Shown here piece after piece: positions 18,234 to 26,848 of a stretch of DNA of 64,000 bases (position 1 is its first letter; every line of letters starts with the position of its first letter). The notes beneath the pieces are model-generated. The model saw only the letters and a program-made list of their open reading frames with translations. It did not search any database and was not told where the DNA came from. Source of the DNA: Chryseobacterium sp. (GTDB taxonomy: Bacteria > Bacteroidota > Bacteroidia > Flavobacteriales > Weeksellaceae); NCBI RefSeq assembly GCF_019236175.1, contig NZ_JAFAJM010000013.1, forward strand, positions 154,594-218,593, in the 5' to 3' direction. Position numbers and translations under genes: made by a program.

Positions 18234-18269
18234 TGATTTATAAATTAGGACTCTCTGATTTATAAATCA
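18234..18269. promoter_or_regulatory. Twin 14-bp palindromes between the AraC-type regulator and the lanthipeptide cluster
   Basis: TGATTTATAAATCA (18256-18269) is a perfect palindrome. TGATTTATAAATTA (18234-18247) is the same with one mismatch. Their starts are 22 bases apart, two helical turns, so two protein dimers would bind the same DNA face. They lie in the 253-base divergent region, 103 bases upstream of the lipoprotein gene. They are candidate operators of the adjacent regulator. The core is AT-rich, so chance is not excluded. Confidence 0.5.
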
Positions 18270-18371
18270 AGCCAAAGTTTACCTGAAAAGAACCTGTTTA
18301 ATACATAATTTTAGCTCAAGCTTAGAACACAAACCCGGTACCGGAATAAACTCATTAAATGAATAAAAGAC

Positions 18372-18641
18372 ATGAAAAGGTTTATCCCATTATTACTTCT
18401 GATAACAGTATTTAATTCTTGTAGTAAAGACGATGATGATATAATACAGGAAAGTTTAAATCAAAATAAGGAAGTAAACAAAACATTAAAAATTAACAGG
18501 TATACAAATGAAGAATTAAATTCTTCTGTTAAAAGCAAAGATAGTCTTATGATGGTGGACACACCGGAGAAAGCAGAGAATGAGGAAGCTGATGAAGAAC
18601 CTCCTGTAAAAAATGGTAATCATTGGATTATTGGTAAATAA
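18372..18641 (+). CDS. Small lipoprotein at the head of the lanthipeptide cluster
   Basis: Length 89 residues. The signal peptide MKRFIPLLLLITVFNSC ends in a lipobox (Cys17), followed by an Asp-rich stretch (SKDDDD) that in Bacteroidetes often directs lipoproteins to the cell surface. The rest is acidic and looks disordered (many Glu, Asp, Asn). No family is recognised. It lies 39 bases before the outer-membrane barrel gene in the same direction. A role in immunity against the lanthipeptide, or as partner of the barrel, is possible but inferred from position only. Confidence 0.7.
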   Translation: MKRFIPLLLLITVFNSCSKDDDDIIQESLNQNKEVNKTLKINRYTNEELNSSVKSKDSLMMVDTPEKAENEEADEEPPVKNGNHWIIGK

Positions 18642-18680
18642 TTCCAGTTTCCTGAATTATCATGAGAAAATTTAATAGTA

Positions 18681-21041
18681 ATGAAGCATTTTAGAATATT
18701 GTTGTTTTCTTTTTTGGTGCTATTTCTGAATAGTAAACCACTTTTTGGGCAACAATATACGCTTAAGGGGCAGGTTGTTGATAAAGAAAAGAAACCGATC
18801 GAATGGGTAAAAGCTAATATATTCAGGAATGACACACTGGTTGCAGGCGGCATTACAACAGATAGTGCAGGCTTATTTACAATCCGGATGCTGAAAGGAA
18901 ATTACAAGTTGGTTTTAGAACGCTTCGGAAAAGAATATTATCATCAGAAAATCAATATTTTGAGGGATTATGATTTAGGAAAAATTGAAATTAATGAATC
19001 TATCTTATTGGAAGGAGTTACAATTACGGGCAACCGGAAAATTGTTGAGCGTCAGTTTGATAAAGTTATTTTCAATGTTTCGAACAGTCCTTTAAAACAA
19101 GGATACAACGGGTTGGAAATTTTAAAACGAAGTCCGGGACTGAGAGTGAATTCGAAAGGTGAAATTTTGTTACGTAATGAAAATGTAATGGTAATGGTAA
19201 ACGGAAGGAAAATGAATTTCTCTGCTTCAGAGCTTGAAAATTATTTGAATGGTCTCAATTCAGAAAATATAAAAAGTATTGAAATCCAGACTTTAGGTTC
19301 TGCAGATACTGATGCCTCGAATAGCGGAGGAGTAGTTAATATAGTTTTAAAAAAGATACCTGTCGGTTTTCAGTCCACGATAAAAACATCATATGCTTAT
19401 CGGGATAAAGATCACGCAGGGTATACAGGAGGAGTCACCAGTCAGTTTGGTGCAGCAAAATGGAACATCTATAATAAAATAAACTATTCGGATAACACGA
19501 ATCTGTCGCGTTTCAACTCAACAACCAATTTTTTTAATACTCAGGGCAAAAATGTAAACTATGGGGAAAGTGATAATCATAACAAGAATTTTAACATGAC
19601 CACAGGTGTATTTTTTTACCCATCAAAGCAACATGAGATTGGAGCTGAAGTTTATTTTTCAAACACTAAAGTACACCGGGACGGCTGGGAGAATCTAATG
19701 GTATATAACCCTTCTCATAGTTCCACATCTGATAACCGGTCCCTTTATGAAAATAAAAACAATTTCTGGAATGCCACCTTAAATTATGTTTTCAAACTGA
19801 ATGATAAGGGGAGCTCTATCAAATTTATCGGTGATGCCGGAAATACCCAGTTTGATAATAATAACGAAGTTGACAGCAGATATACTTATGGTTCGTTACC
19901 TGATAATTACTACAGGTATTTAACAGATGCGAATTCAAATTTTGTTAATCTACAGACCGACTGGCATCAAAAATCAGAAAAGAACTGGGAATGGACCCTA
20001 GGTGTTAAATATGCACAGGTGAGAAGAAATAATCTGTTGAATGTTTTTCTCAATGATGACGGGGCCTGGAATCCAGCCAGCGGCGATCAGGATTTTGATA
20101 ATAAAGAACAGGTGCTGTCAAATTATATAACCGTTGCAAAACAATGGGAAAAACGTCACAATCTGAAAATAGGATTACGTACAGAATATACAGATCTCAC
20201 CGGAACCGATAACATCAATGCTACAAGAGTGAAAAGAAGTTATTTTGATTGGTTTCCCAACCTTTATTATGGGTATACATTAGCAGATAATCAAAGTATT
20301 TCGGTTTCATATGCACGCAGGATAAACCGGCCAAGTTTTAGAGATCTTAATCCGTTTGTCATCAAACAAAATGATTTTTTATTTCAGACGGGAAACCCGG
20401 ATCTCCAGCCTCAGTATACCAGTAAAATTGATCTGAGCTATACGCTGAAGAATCATACATTCTCATTGTTTGGCAGCTTTTCAGATAATATTATCGCAGG
20501 AGTCTATTCAGTTCAGGGTAATATAACCTATTATAAACCTGAAAACTTTGGAAAGTCACAGACAGTGGGACTCTATCATTCCTTTAATGGAAACTTAGCG
20601 AAGTGGCTTTATACCAGTATTTCATCCGGTGTTTGGTATTATAATTTTGAGATCGGAGACATTTCTCATAATAGATTTTCATTCTATACAACATGGAGTC
20701 TGCAGGTGAAATTTGACAAAACATTTTTCCTGGATATTACGAATGATTACAATACTAAGAGCCAAAGTAATGCAGTAGAGTTCTATGATCAGTATGGGCT
20801 TGATCTTGCGCTTCAGAAAAGCATACTGCAGGGTTCAGGTATTATTCGCCTAAGCTGGGATGATGTATTTAATACACAACGGGATCGTAATATCTCAAGG
20901 TACGAAAACTTTGATTTTCATTTCTACCAAAAAAGGATTACGAGTTATCCTACCTTGACATTTACCTACAATATTAAAAATAAGAGCAAAATAAATAATA
21001 AAAATATACAAAAGGGCAATGACAATATCAACAGATTGTAA
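18681..21041 (+). CDS. Outer-membrane beta-barrel protein of the TonB-dependent receptor superfamily
   Basis: A 786-residue protein with a signal peptide (to about FGQQ, 25), a carboxypeptidase-like Ig domain (YTLKGQVVDKEKKPIEWVKA, 27-110), a degenerate plug (LLEGVTITGNRKIVERQFDK; KRSPGLRVNSKGEILLRNENVMVMVNGR) and a barrel starting about 220 with the phrase VSYARRINRPSFRDLNPF that typifies the 'outer membrane beta-barrel family' (OMP_b-brl). Such proteins accompany lanthipeptide clusters in Flavobacteriia. It may export the finished peptide across the outer membrane or recapture it. The C-terminus is Asn/Lys-rich and does not end in Phe, unlike typical barrels. Confidence 0.85.
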   Translation: MKHFRILLFSFLVLFLNSKPLFGQQYTLKGQVVDKEKKPIEWVKANIFRNDTLVAGGITTDSAGLFTIRMLKGNYKLVLERFGKEYYHQKINILRDYDLGKIEINESILLEGVTITGNRKIVERQFDKVIFNVSNSPLKQGYNGLEILKRSPGLRVNSKGEILLRNENVMVMVNGRKMNFSASELENYLNGLNSENIKSIEIQTLGSADTDASNSGGVVNIVLKKIPVGFQSTIKTSYAYRDKDHAGYTGGVTSQFGAAKWNIYNKINYSDNTNLSRFNSTTNFFNTQGKNVNYGESDNHNKNFNMTTGVFFYPSKQHEIGAEVYFSNTKVHRDGWENLMVYNPSHSSTSDNRSLYENKNNFWNATLNYVFKLNDKGSSIKFIGDAGNTQFDNNNEVDSRYTYGSLPDNYYRYLTDANSNFVNLQTDWHQKSEKNWEWTLGVKYAQVRRNNLLNVFLNDDGAWNPASGDQDFDNKEQVLSNYITVAKQWEKRHNLKIGLRTEYTDLTGTDNINATRVKRSYFDWFPNLYYGYTLADNQSISVSYARRINRPSFRDLNPFVIKQNDFLFQTGNPDLQPQYTSKIDLSYTLKNHTFSLFGSFSDNIIAGVYSVQGNITYYKPENFGKSQTVGLYHSFNGNLAKWLYTSISSGVWYYNFEIGDISHNRFSFYTTWSLQVKFDKTFFLDITNDYNTKSQSNAVEFYDQYGLDLALQKSILQGSGIIRLSWDDVFNTQRDRNISRYENFDFHFYQKRITSYPTLTFTYNIKNKSKINNKNIQKGNDNINRL

Positions 21042-21196
21042 GACCCTAAAACTTCTTTTTCGCGAAAAGGCAATCCGAATGATCTTTCCAACTGAAAATC
21101 TGTAAGATTGTAAGCCCGCTTCTAAGGCTTTAAATAGGAAGGGACTGTTTCGCCTGAAGAAACATAATAAATACTTAATCTATAAATTTCAAAATC
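21042..21196 (+). promoter_or_regulatory. Leader region of the lanthipeptide precursor gene
   Basis: The 155 bases between the barrel gene and the precursor gene contain no ORF. Precursor genes are normally strongly expressed from their own promoter, but I find no good TAnnTTTG match here; AATCTATAAATTT at about 21177 is a weak look-alike of the upstream palindromes. Confidence 0.25.
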
Positions 21197-21397
21197 ATGA
21201 AAAAAGAAATCAAATTCAAGAAAGGAGGCTTAACTTTAAACAAAGAAACTCTTTCAAAAATCAATGAGAGACAAATGAAAGCTATTGCAGGTGGTATTGC
21301 ACGTGCAGCTGCTACTTCAGTTCAAGAACCAACTAAAGAAGAGCAAGTAGTTGCAGGTAGCAACTGTTGTTCATCTGCTAACACAGCTTGTTGCTAG
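21197..21397 (+). CDS. lanA: Class I lanthipeptide precursor
   Basis: This 66-residue peptide has a leader typical of Bacteroidetes class I lanthipeptides: KGGLTLNKETLSKINERQM (about 9-27) and AIAGG ending at Gly33. The core after Gly33 (33 residues) holds Thr40, Ser41, Thr46, Ser55, Ser59, Ser60 and Thr63 as dehydration sites and Cys57, Cys58, Cys65 and Cys66 as ring-forming thiols. The Cys all lie in the last ten residues, while the middle (EPTKEEQ) is charged. LanB, LanC and a C39 exporter follow, which settles the class. A second cleavage near AGS (residue 54) could release a dodecapeptide. Confidence 0.9.
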   Translation: MKKEIKFKKGGLTLNKETLSKINERQMKAIAGGIARAAATSVQEPTKEEQVVAGSNCCSSANTACC

Positions 21398-21415
21398 TTA
21401 GCCAATTAAAAAAAG

Positions 21416-21450
21416 GCGAAGTGCAACAAAAAGCACTTCGCTATTTTTTT
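21416..21450 (+). terminator. Hairpin after the precursor gene
   Basis: GCGAAGTGC, loop AACAAAAA, GCACTTCGC, then A and T8. A partial terminator between precursor and modification genes would keep precursor mRNA in excess, as in many lanthipeptide operons. Confidence 0.88.
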
Positions 21451-21513
21451 TCCCTAATTTCTATTGTTCTTAAAACAATTATGGCTAATAACAAATCGGT
21501 AAATTATTAAATT

Positions 21514-22437
21514 ATGAAAATAGGATTGTTAGATTTTGGAGTAAGATCCCCAAACATTAACAGCTTAGCGGTCATAGAGGATTTAGTGGATTATGCAATT
21601 CTGGCAGATCATCTTGGGTACAGCAGATTTTGGCTTGCAGAACATCACAATTTTGATCCCCTTGCAGCATGGCTTAATCCTGAGGTACTACTCCCTATAA
21701 TTGCCGGGGCTACAGACCAGATAAGAGTAGGAGCGGGCGGTATCATTCTCTCAAGTCATTCTCCTTACAGAATTGCTTATACATTTAAATTACTTAACAA
21801 TGTTTTTAATGACCGAATTGATCTGGGAATTGCCAAAGGATATAGCAACAGAAATATTAACAGTGGTAAAAGCGGTTCACAACTGCGGATTACGGAAAGC
21901 AAAGAGCAGATAGAGCAGAAGCTTAGGGATAATCAGGAATCTTTGATTAATTATCTTAATGATGAGGATCAATTATTGAAAGAAGAGATTGTCATTCCCC
22001 CGTTCAAAGGGATAATTCCGCAATTATGGAGTCTGACAGGATCTTTCAGAAATTTTGAAACCTTAGCGAAACAAGGGCTCAATATCTCAAGGTCTTTGTT
22101 CCATTTTGGCTCTGATGTGTCCTATAATAAGGACATAATAACAGAATATCGTGAACTGTTTATGACATACCACGGGCGGATGCCGGAAGTTTCTTTAGCT
22201 TTTTCGGGTGCCTGCTCAACAGATGGTATTCGTGCTAAAAAAAGTTATGAAAATCATTCTTATGGTTTTATTCCGGATAATATTGTAGGGTGCCCGTCAC
22301 TATTTCATGATCGCCTTTCAGAGTATAAAGAAAATTATAATATTGATGAATTTATTTTTATGAATGTTGCTCTGGACCCTGAAGAAAGGGCAGAGGGGCT
22401 CCATCTTATTGCCGATACATTACAACTAAAACAATAA
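21514..22437 (+). CDS. LLM-class (luciferase-like) flavin-dependent oxidoreductase of the lanthipeptide cluster
   Basis: Length 307 residues, a TIM-barrel of the bacterial luciferase-like superfamily (MsnO8-like): MKIGLLDFG at strand 1, YSRFWLAEHHNFDPLA (about 37-52) and GAGGIILSSHSPYRIAYTFKLL (about 71-92), both diagnostic. These enzymes use FMNH2 or F420H2. Within lanthipeptide clusters, one luciferase-like group (LanJC, for example LxmJ of lexapeptide) reduces dehydroalanine to D-alanine; that is the attractive reading. Oxidative chemistry on the peptide or a non-biosynthetic role remain possible. It lies 17 bases before lanC. Confidence 0.85.
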   Translation: MKIGLLDFGVRSPNINSLAVIEDLVDYAILADHLGYSRFWLAEHHNFDPLAAWLNPEVLLPIIAGATDQIRVGAGGIILSSHSPYRIAYTFKLLNNVFNDRIDLGIAKGYSNRNINSGKSGSQLRITESKEQIEQKLRDNQESLINYLNDEDQLLKEEIVIPPFKGIIPQLWSLTGSFRNFETLAKQGLNISRSLFHFGSDVSYNKDIITEYRELFMTYHGRMPEVSLAFSGACSTDGIRAKKSYENHSYGFIPDNIVGCPSLFHDRLSEYKENYNIDEFIFMNVALDPEERAEGLHLIADTLQLKQ

Positions 22438-22454
22438 CCATACTAACTCACAAT

Positions 22455-23690
22455 ATGTCTAATCAAAAACTTATAACATTACTTGAAAGAATTAATGAAA
22501 TCCTGCTTCCTTTGGAACATGAGCCCGATTTTAATAAAGACAGATATGCGCTTCTGGCCGGTGATTCGCTATTTAGTGGAAATCTCGGACTGGTAGTATA
22601 TCATTATAATTTTTATAAAATATTCGGCAGTGAAAACTCCCGGGATCTGGCCATGAAGCTCCTTCAGAATATTATTGAAAGAGTTGAAGATGGAACCGGA
22701 ACACTCAGTAATTATACCCTAAGTTATGGGCTTTCAGGTTTAGGAATGGTTCTGAGTCTGTTAATTAATGGAAATTTCATAAACACTGACGATGTTGAAT
22801 TAGGAAATTTAGACGAATTGGTTTTTGAATGGGCAATAGACAGGATCAGAAATAATGATAGTGAATTTATGCATGGTGCATTTGGTGCTGTTCATTATCT
22901 TTGCGAAAACTCGGAAACAGGCTCATTCGGAAAAGAGTATTTTGATATCCTCATTCAGGAGCTTAAAGCAAAAGCCATACATGATCCGGATGGAGGAATT
23001 TATTTTGATTTATTCAATCAGTTTATTCCGGAATATCCCAGAAATTCCATTAATCTTAGTTTTTCTCATGGGATAACAGGAATCTTATTTATTCTACTGG
23101 ATCTTATTGATAAAGGCTTAATCGATGAAAAATATAAAGATTTTGCCCTTGAAATAGTAAAATATCTGGAATCAAAAATCGAAGACGTAGATTTTTCGAA
23201 AAAAATTTATTGCCACTCTGACAGCGTAGTTTCAGAAATCATTACAGGACGGAGAAACACCCGTCTTGCATGGTGCTACGGAGACCTGAACCAGGTGGTC
23301 ACACTATTACATGCGGGGCAAACCCTTAAAGACGAATCCCTGATTGCACTAAGTAATAAAATAGGTATAACCACTACTAAACGACTGGATTTTGAGCAGA
23401 CCTATATTTCTGATACCCAATTCTGCCATGGAACAAGTGGTTTGGTATATATCTACGATTATCTTTATGAAAAAACCCACCTCGCTGAATATCTTACGGC
23501 TAAAAATCATTGGCTGGAAAAAACATTAGACCTTTTAGAATCAGAGCTGAATACCGACTATTACACCCAAAAAGATAAGGCCGGTGAATTGCTGGAAGGA
23601 CTTCCGGGAGTAGCTTTAGTGTTATTATCTGAAGTTGGAAAATCACAGGGACAAAAATTAAATTGGGGTAAAATATTTTTATTGTATTAA
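22455..23690 (+). CDS. lanC: Lanthionine cyclase (LanC)
   Basis: The 411-residue zinc enzyme adds Cys thiols onto dehydroalanine/dehydrobutyrine to close the rings. It has the family's alpha/alpha barrel repeats with Gly-rich turns (SYGLSGLGMVL; SFSHGITGILFIL; FCHGTSGLVYIY; LLEGLPGVALVLL). The three zinc ligands are Cys274 (AWCYGD), Cys324 and His325 (FCHGTSG), matching Cys284, Cys330 and His331 of NisC. The conserved His205 (SHGITG) is also present. It sits between the oxidoreductase and LanB genes with short gaps (17 and 22 bases). Confidence 0.93.
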   Translation: MSNQKLITLLERINEILLPLEHEPDFNKDRYALLAGDSLFSGNLGLVVYHYNFYKIFGSENSRDLAMKLLQNIIERVEDGTGTLSNYTLSYGLSGLGMVLSLLINGNFINTDDVELGNLDELVFEWAIDRIRNNDSEFMHGAFGAVHYLCENSETGSFGKEYFDILIQELKAKAIHDPDGGIYFDLFNQFIPEYPRNSINLSFSHGITGILFILLDLIDKGLIDEKYKDFALEIVKYLESKIEDVDFSKKIYCHSDSVVSEIITGRRNTRLAWCYGDLNQVVTLLHAGQTLKDESLIALSNKIGITTTKRLDFEQTYISDTQFCHGTSGLVYIYDYLYEKTHLAEYLTAKNHWLEKTLDLLESELNTDYYTQKDKAGELLEGLPGVALVLLSEVGKSQGQKLNWGKIFLLY

Positions 23691-23712
23691 AACAAACACT
23701 AAGCTAATTTCT

Positions 23713-26700
23713 ATGTTGACACCTGAGAATTTTTATTTATTACGTGCTCCTTATCTGCCTGTATCAATTGCGGAGAAAATCCTTAATAACCCTGATCTGA
23801 CACAGGAAATCCTAACTGAATTATGTCAGGATCAGGATATAAAGCAAGCGATATTCTTAGCTTCTCCTGCTTTGTTTAATGAATTGGAAACCTATTTATC
23901 ACAGGAAAATAAACATCCTAAGATGAAGAAGGTGGAACAATCTATCCTGAAGTATATCATTCGGGCCAGTTTCAGGAGTACTCCCTATGGAATGTTTTCC
24001 GGTGTAAGCCTGGGAACACTTGAAGATACAACAAATATAATTCTCAATGAAAAAAATAAACATATTTCAATCATCAGACTTGATATGCAGCTTCTTGACA
24101 TTATTGTCCAAAATATTGCCGCAAGAGAAGATGTACAGTCTGCATTGAAGTTTTATCCGAATTCGAGTTCCTATTTGATTAACGGAAGATTACATTATTT
24201 TGAATCTCAAATGCTGGGAAGAACAAAAACATTTAACCATTCAAGTATAGAATATTCAGAATATATAAATGAAATAATTGTATTAGCGCGAGACGGAGCC
24301 ACTAAAGAAGAATTCAGAAACTGCTTTGATCTCGACGAATTTGATGTAGATGAAATTGATGCTTTTATTGATGAACTTATTGACAATGAAATAATAGTAC
24401 ACAATCTCCATCCATTACTGACCGGAGAAAATGTCCTTGACGATATTATTAATAAACTGGATGCTTTACAGATCCCGGATCTGTCGCCTGTCTTACAGTC
24501 TTTGATTAAGATCAGAGAAACCCTTGAAGCTACTGTAGGGATCACAGAAAAAAAAGCTGTAATTGAAGCAGAAATTCAATTATTCGGAATTAATAATTAT
24601 GACAGTGATTTTTTTCAGGTGGATTTAAACCTCAGCAAGTTTAAAAACCAGTTAAATAAAAAAGTTGTTGAAGAAATTGTAGATCAGGCGGCAGAAATAG
24701 CTTCCATAATGCCTAATAGCATTGTAGAGGATCTGGAAAATTTTAAGACACACTTCATAAACCGCTATGAAAATCGGGAAATGCCATTAGCCCATGTTCT
24801 GGATTCAGAATTCGGAATTGGATATGGCGATTCCAACAACCATACTATTGGTGCATTGGAGCTGATAGGCGGAATTACGAATTTTAAAAACAATCCGATA
24901 CAGCTTCTTCGGTTAGATAGTTTTCACAAACTGAAATATGAAAAATTTTATCATGCCTTACGTCAGGGATTATTTGAAGTTGAGGTTACTCCGGAAGATA
25001 TTGAGTTTTTGAAGTCATCTTCAAGAGGAAAGTCCGTATTTCCCGATAGTAGCTATATCATGGGGAATTTAATAGCAGAGAGTCCGGAAGCAGTTGATGC
25101 AGGCCATTATAAATTTAAGCTGGATTATTTTAATGGTCCTTCAGCGGTTACATTACTGGCCAGATTCTGTCATACAGACCCGGAATTAATCGGTAAACTG
25201 AAAACTGCTATTAAGAATGAAGAAGCGCATTGTGATGCCGTGTATGCGGAAATTGTACATGCTCCCCAACCAAGGCTTGGTAATGTGATCCAAAGACCTG
25301 TTTTGAGAGAATATGAGATCCCTTTTTTATCTGCGAGTGGAAACGATCGGGATAAATGTATTGATATTGAGGATTTAATGGTGTCTATATCGAATAATAT
25401 AGTAGTACTTCGCTCCAAACGACTGGATAAACGTATTATTCCTTGTTTATCTTCCGCACAGAATTTCAGAGTGGCCAGTTTACCTGTATATAAATTTTTA
25501 TGTGATCTTCAACATCAGGGGATCATGGCTTCATTTGTTTGGGATTGGGATGCCTTCCGTACTGCTAAATTTTTACCACGGGTTATTTATAAAAATATAA
25601 TTCTTTCCCCGGCTACCTGGAATATCGATAAAAATATCCTTGAACGATATGCAAAACTGACCGAACCGGAAGATATAACCATCGGATTCTCCGCATTCCG
25701 GAAAGATTTTAAAATTCCTGCTAAAGTACTTTTAGTAGATGGGGATAATAAATTGTTAGTCGATTTAGATAATGAATATAGTCTTGATATTATATATAAA
25801 CACTTTCAGAAAAAACAGCACATAACCCTGGTTGAAACATTCTTTTCTTCAGATCAGACAGTCGTAAAGAATACAAATGATGAAGGGTATACCAACGAGA
25901 TTGTTATTCCTGTCTCAAAAGTAACAGATCATACGACAAAGCCCGCAAAAGCTTCAGAAAAAGTTATACTGAACAATATAGCTCAACGTAAATTTAGTCT
26001 GGGATCTGAATGGTTGTACGTGAAAATTTATGGCGGAGCTTTATTGCTTGATCATATATTAAAGACAAAAATAACTGATCTCACCACAGTCTTAGAGGAG
26101 AGGCAGCTCATAGATAAATGGTTTTTTATTCGATACGAAGATCCCGACCATCACCATCGGTTGCGGTTTCATTTAAAAGATATTAGTTATCTGAATGAAG
26201 TAATAGAGCTTTTTAATACGATTTTATATGATGAAATATCTAATCAAAGTATTTATAAAGTTCAGTATGACACTTATGAACGGGAGATTGAACGTTATGG
26301 TAATGATCTGATAGAAAGCTGCGAAAGTATTTTTTGGAAAGACAGCACAAGCATTTTTGAAATGCTGGAAATAGCTTCGGACTATAGTCATGAAGAGAAT
26401 TCAAGATGGCTTTTTGCCTTACAGTCTCTGGATGAATACCTGACTTCTTTCAAAATCGATATAGAACATAAAATTAAATTTACCGATATATTATATGACA
26501 GCTTCTGTAAAGAATTCGGAGATCCTAAAGTCCTGAAGCAGGACCTGGATAACCTTTACCGTAAAAACCGCAGTGTCATTGAAGATCATTTCCAAAAAAA
26601 CGAACTTTATCAGGAGTATTCTGATATTTTAAAAAACAGAAATGAATCATTAGCCGGAGCAATGAATGAAATTCTTCAGTATTATTCACAGCGAAACATG

Positions 26701-26847
26701 AAAGGAATTCAGATTCCTATTATTCCGAGTATAATACATATGAGTATCAACAGGACATTTCCGGCTTATCAGCGTAAATTTGAAATGACAGTGTATTATT
26801 TCCTGAATAAATATTATAAAAAAATATATTATACCAATCTTGTCTGA
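23713..26847 (+). CDS. lanB: Full-length lantibiotic dehydratase (LanB)
   Basis: A 1044-residue enzyme that glutamylates Ser and Thr of the precursor from glutamyl-tRNA and then eliminates glutamate. The N-terminal glutamylation domain is seen in LKYIIRASFRSTPYGMFSGV (about 76-95) and RVASLPVYKFLCDLQHQG (about 592-609). The C-terminal elimination domain (SpaB_C type) starts near 765 with SEWLYVKIYGG and has WFFIRYEDPDHHHRLRFHL (about 809-827). Both domains are in one chain, as in class I systems, unlike split thiopeptide enzymes. The gene ends one base before the exporter's ATG. Confidence 0.93.
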   Translation: MLTPENFYLLRAPYLPVSIAEKILNNPDLTQEILTELCQDQDIKQAIFLASPALFNELETYLSQENKHPKMKKVEQSILKYIIRASFRSTPYGMFSGVSLGTLEDTTNIILNEKNKHISIIRLDMQLLDIIVQNIAAREDVQSALKFYPNSSSYLINGRLHYFESQMLGRTKTFNHSSIEYSEYINEIIVLARDGATKEEFRNCFDLDEFDVDEIDAFIDELIDNEIIVHNLHPLLTGENVLDDIINKLDALQIPDLSPVLQSLIKIRETLEATVGITEKKAVIEAEIQLFGINNYDSDFFQVDLNLSKFKNQLNKKVVEEIVDQAAEIASIMPNSIVEDLENFKTHFINRYENREMPLAHVLDSEFGIGYGDSNNHTIGALELIGGITNFKNNPIQLLRLDSFHKLKYEKFYHALRQGLFEVEVTPEDIEFLKSSSRGKSVFPDSSYIMGNLIAESPEAVDAGHYKFKLDYFNGPSAVTLLARFCHTDPELIGKLKTAIKNEEAHCDAVYAEIVHAPQPRLGNVIQRPVLREYEIPFLSASGNDRDKCIDIEDLMVSISNNIVVLRSKRLDKRIIPCLSSAQNFRVASLPVYKFLCDLQHQGIMASFVWDWDAFRTAKFLPRVIYKNIILSPATWNIDKNILERYAKLTEPEDITIGFSAFRKDFKIPAKVLLVDGDNKLLVDLDNEYSLDIIYKHFQKKQHITLVETFFSSDQTVVKNTNDEGYTNEIVIPVSKVTDHTTKPAKASEKVILNNIAQRKFSLGSEWLYVKIYGGALLLDHILKTKITDLTTVLEERQLIDKWFFIRYEDPDHHHRLRFHLKDISYLNEVIELFNTILYDEISNQSIYKVQYDTYEREIERYGNDLIESCESIFWKDSTSIFEMLEIASDYSHEENSRWLFALQSLDEYLTSFKIDIEHKIKFTDILYDSFCKEFGDPKVLKQDLDNLYRKNRSVIEDHFQKNELYQEYSDILKNRNESLAGAMNEILQYYSQRNMKGIQIPIIPSIIHMSINRTFPAYQRKFEMTVYYFLNKYYKKIYYTNLV

Positions 26848-26848
26848 T

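Noticed and set aside
18681..21041. Reading the lanthipeptide-cluster barrel as a SusC-type glycan importer
   Set aside because: No SusD partner, a degenerate plug and OMP_b-brl-like barrel text; the context is peptide biosynthesis.
26840..26848. TTG start three codons upstream for the C39 exporter
   Set aside because: ATG at 26849 lies one base after the lanB stop and begins directly with the conserved C39 N-terminus.
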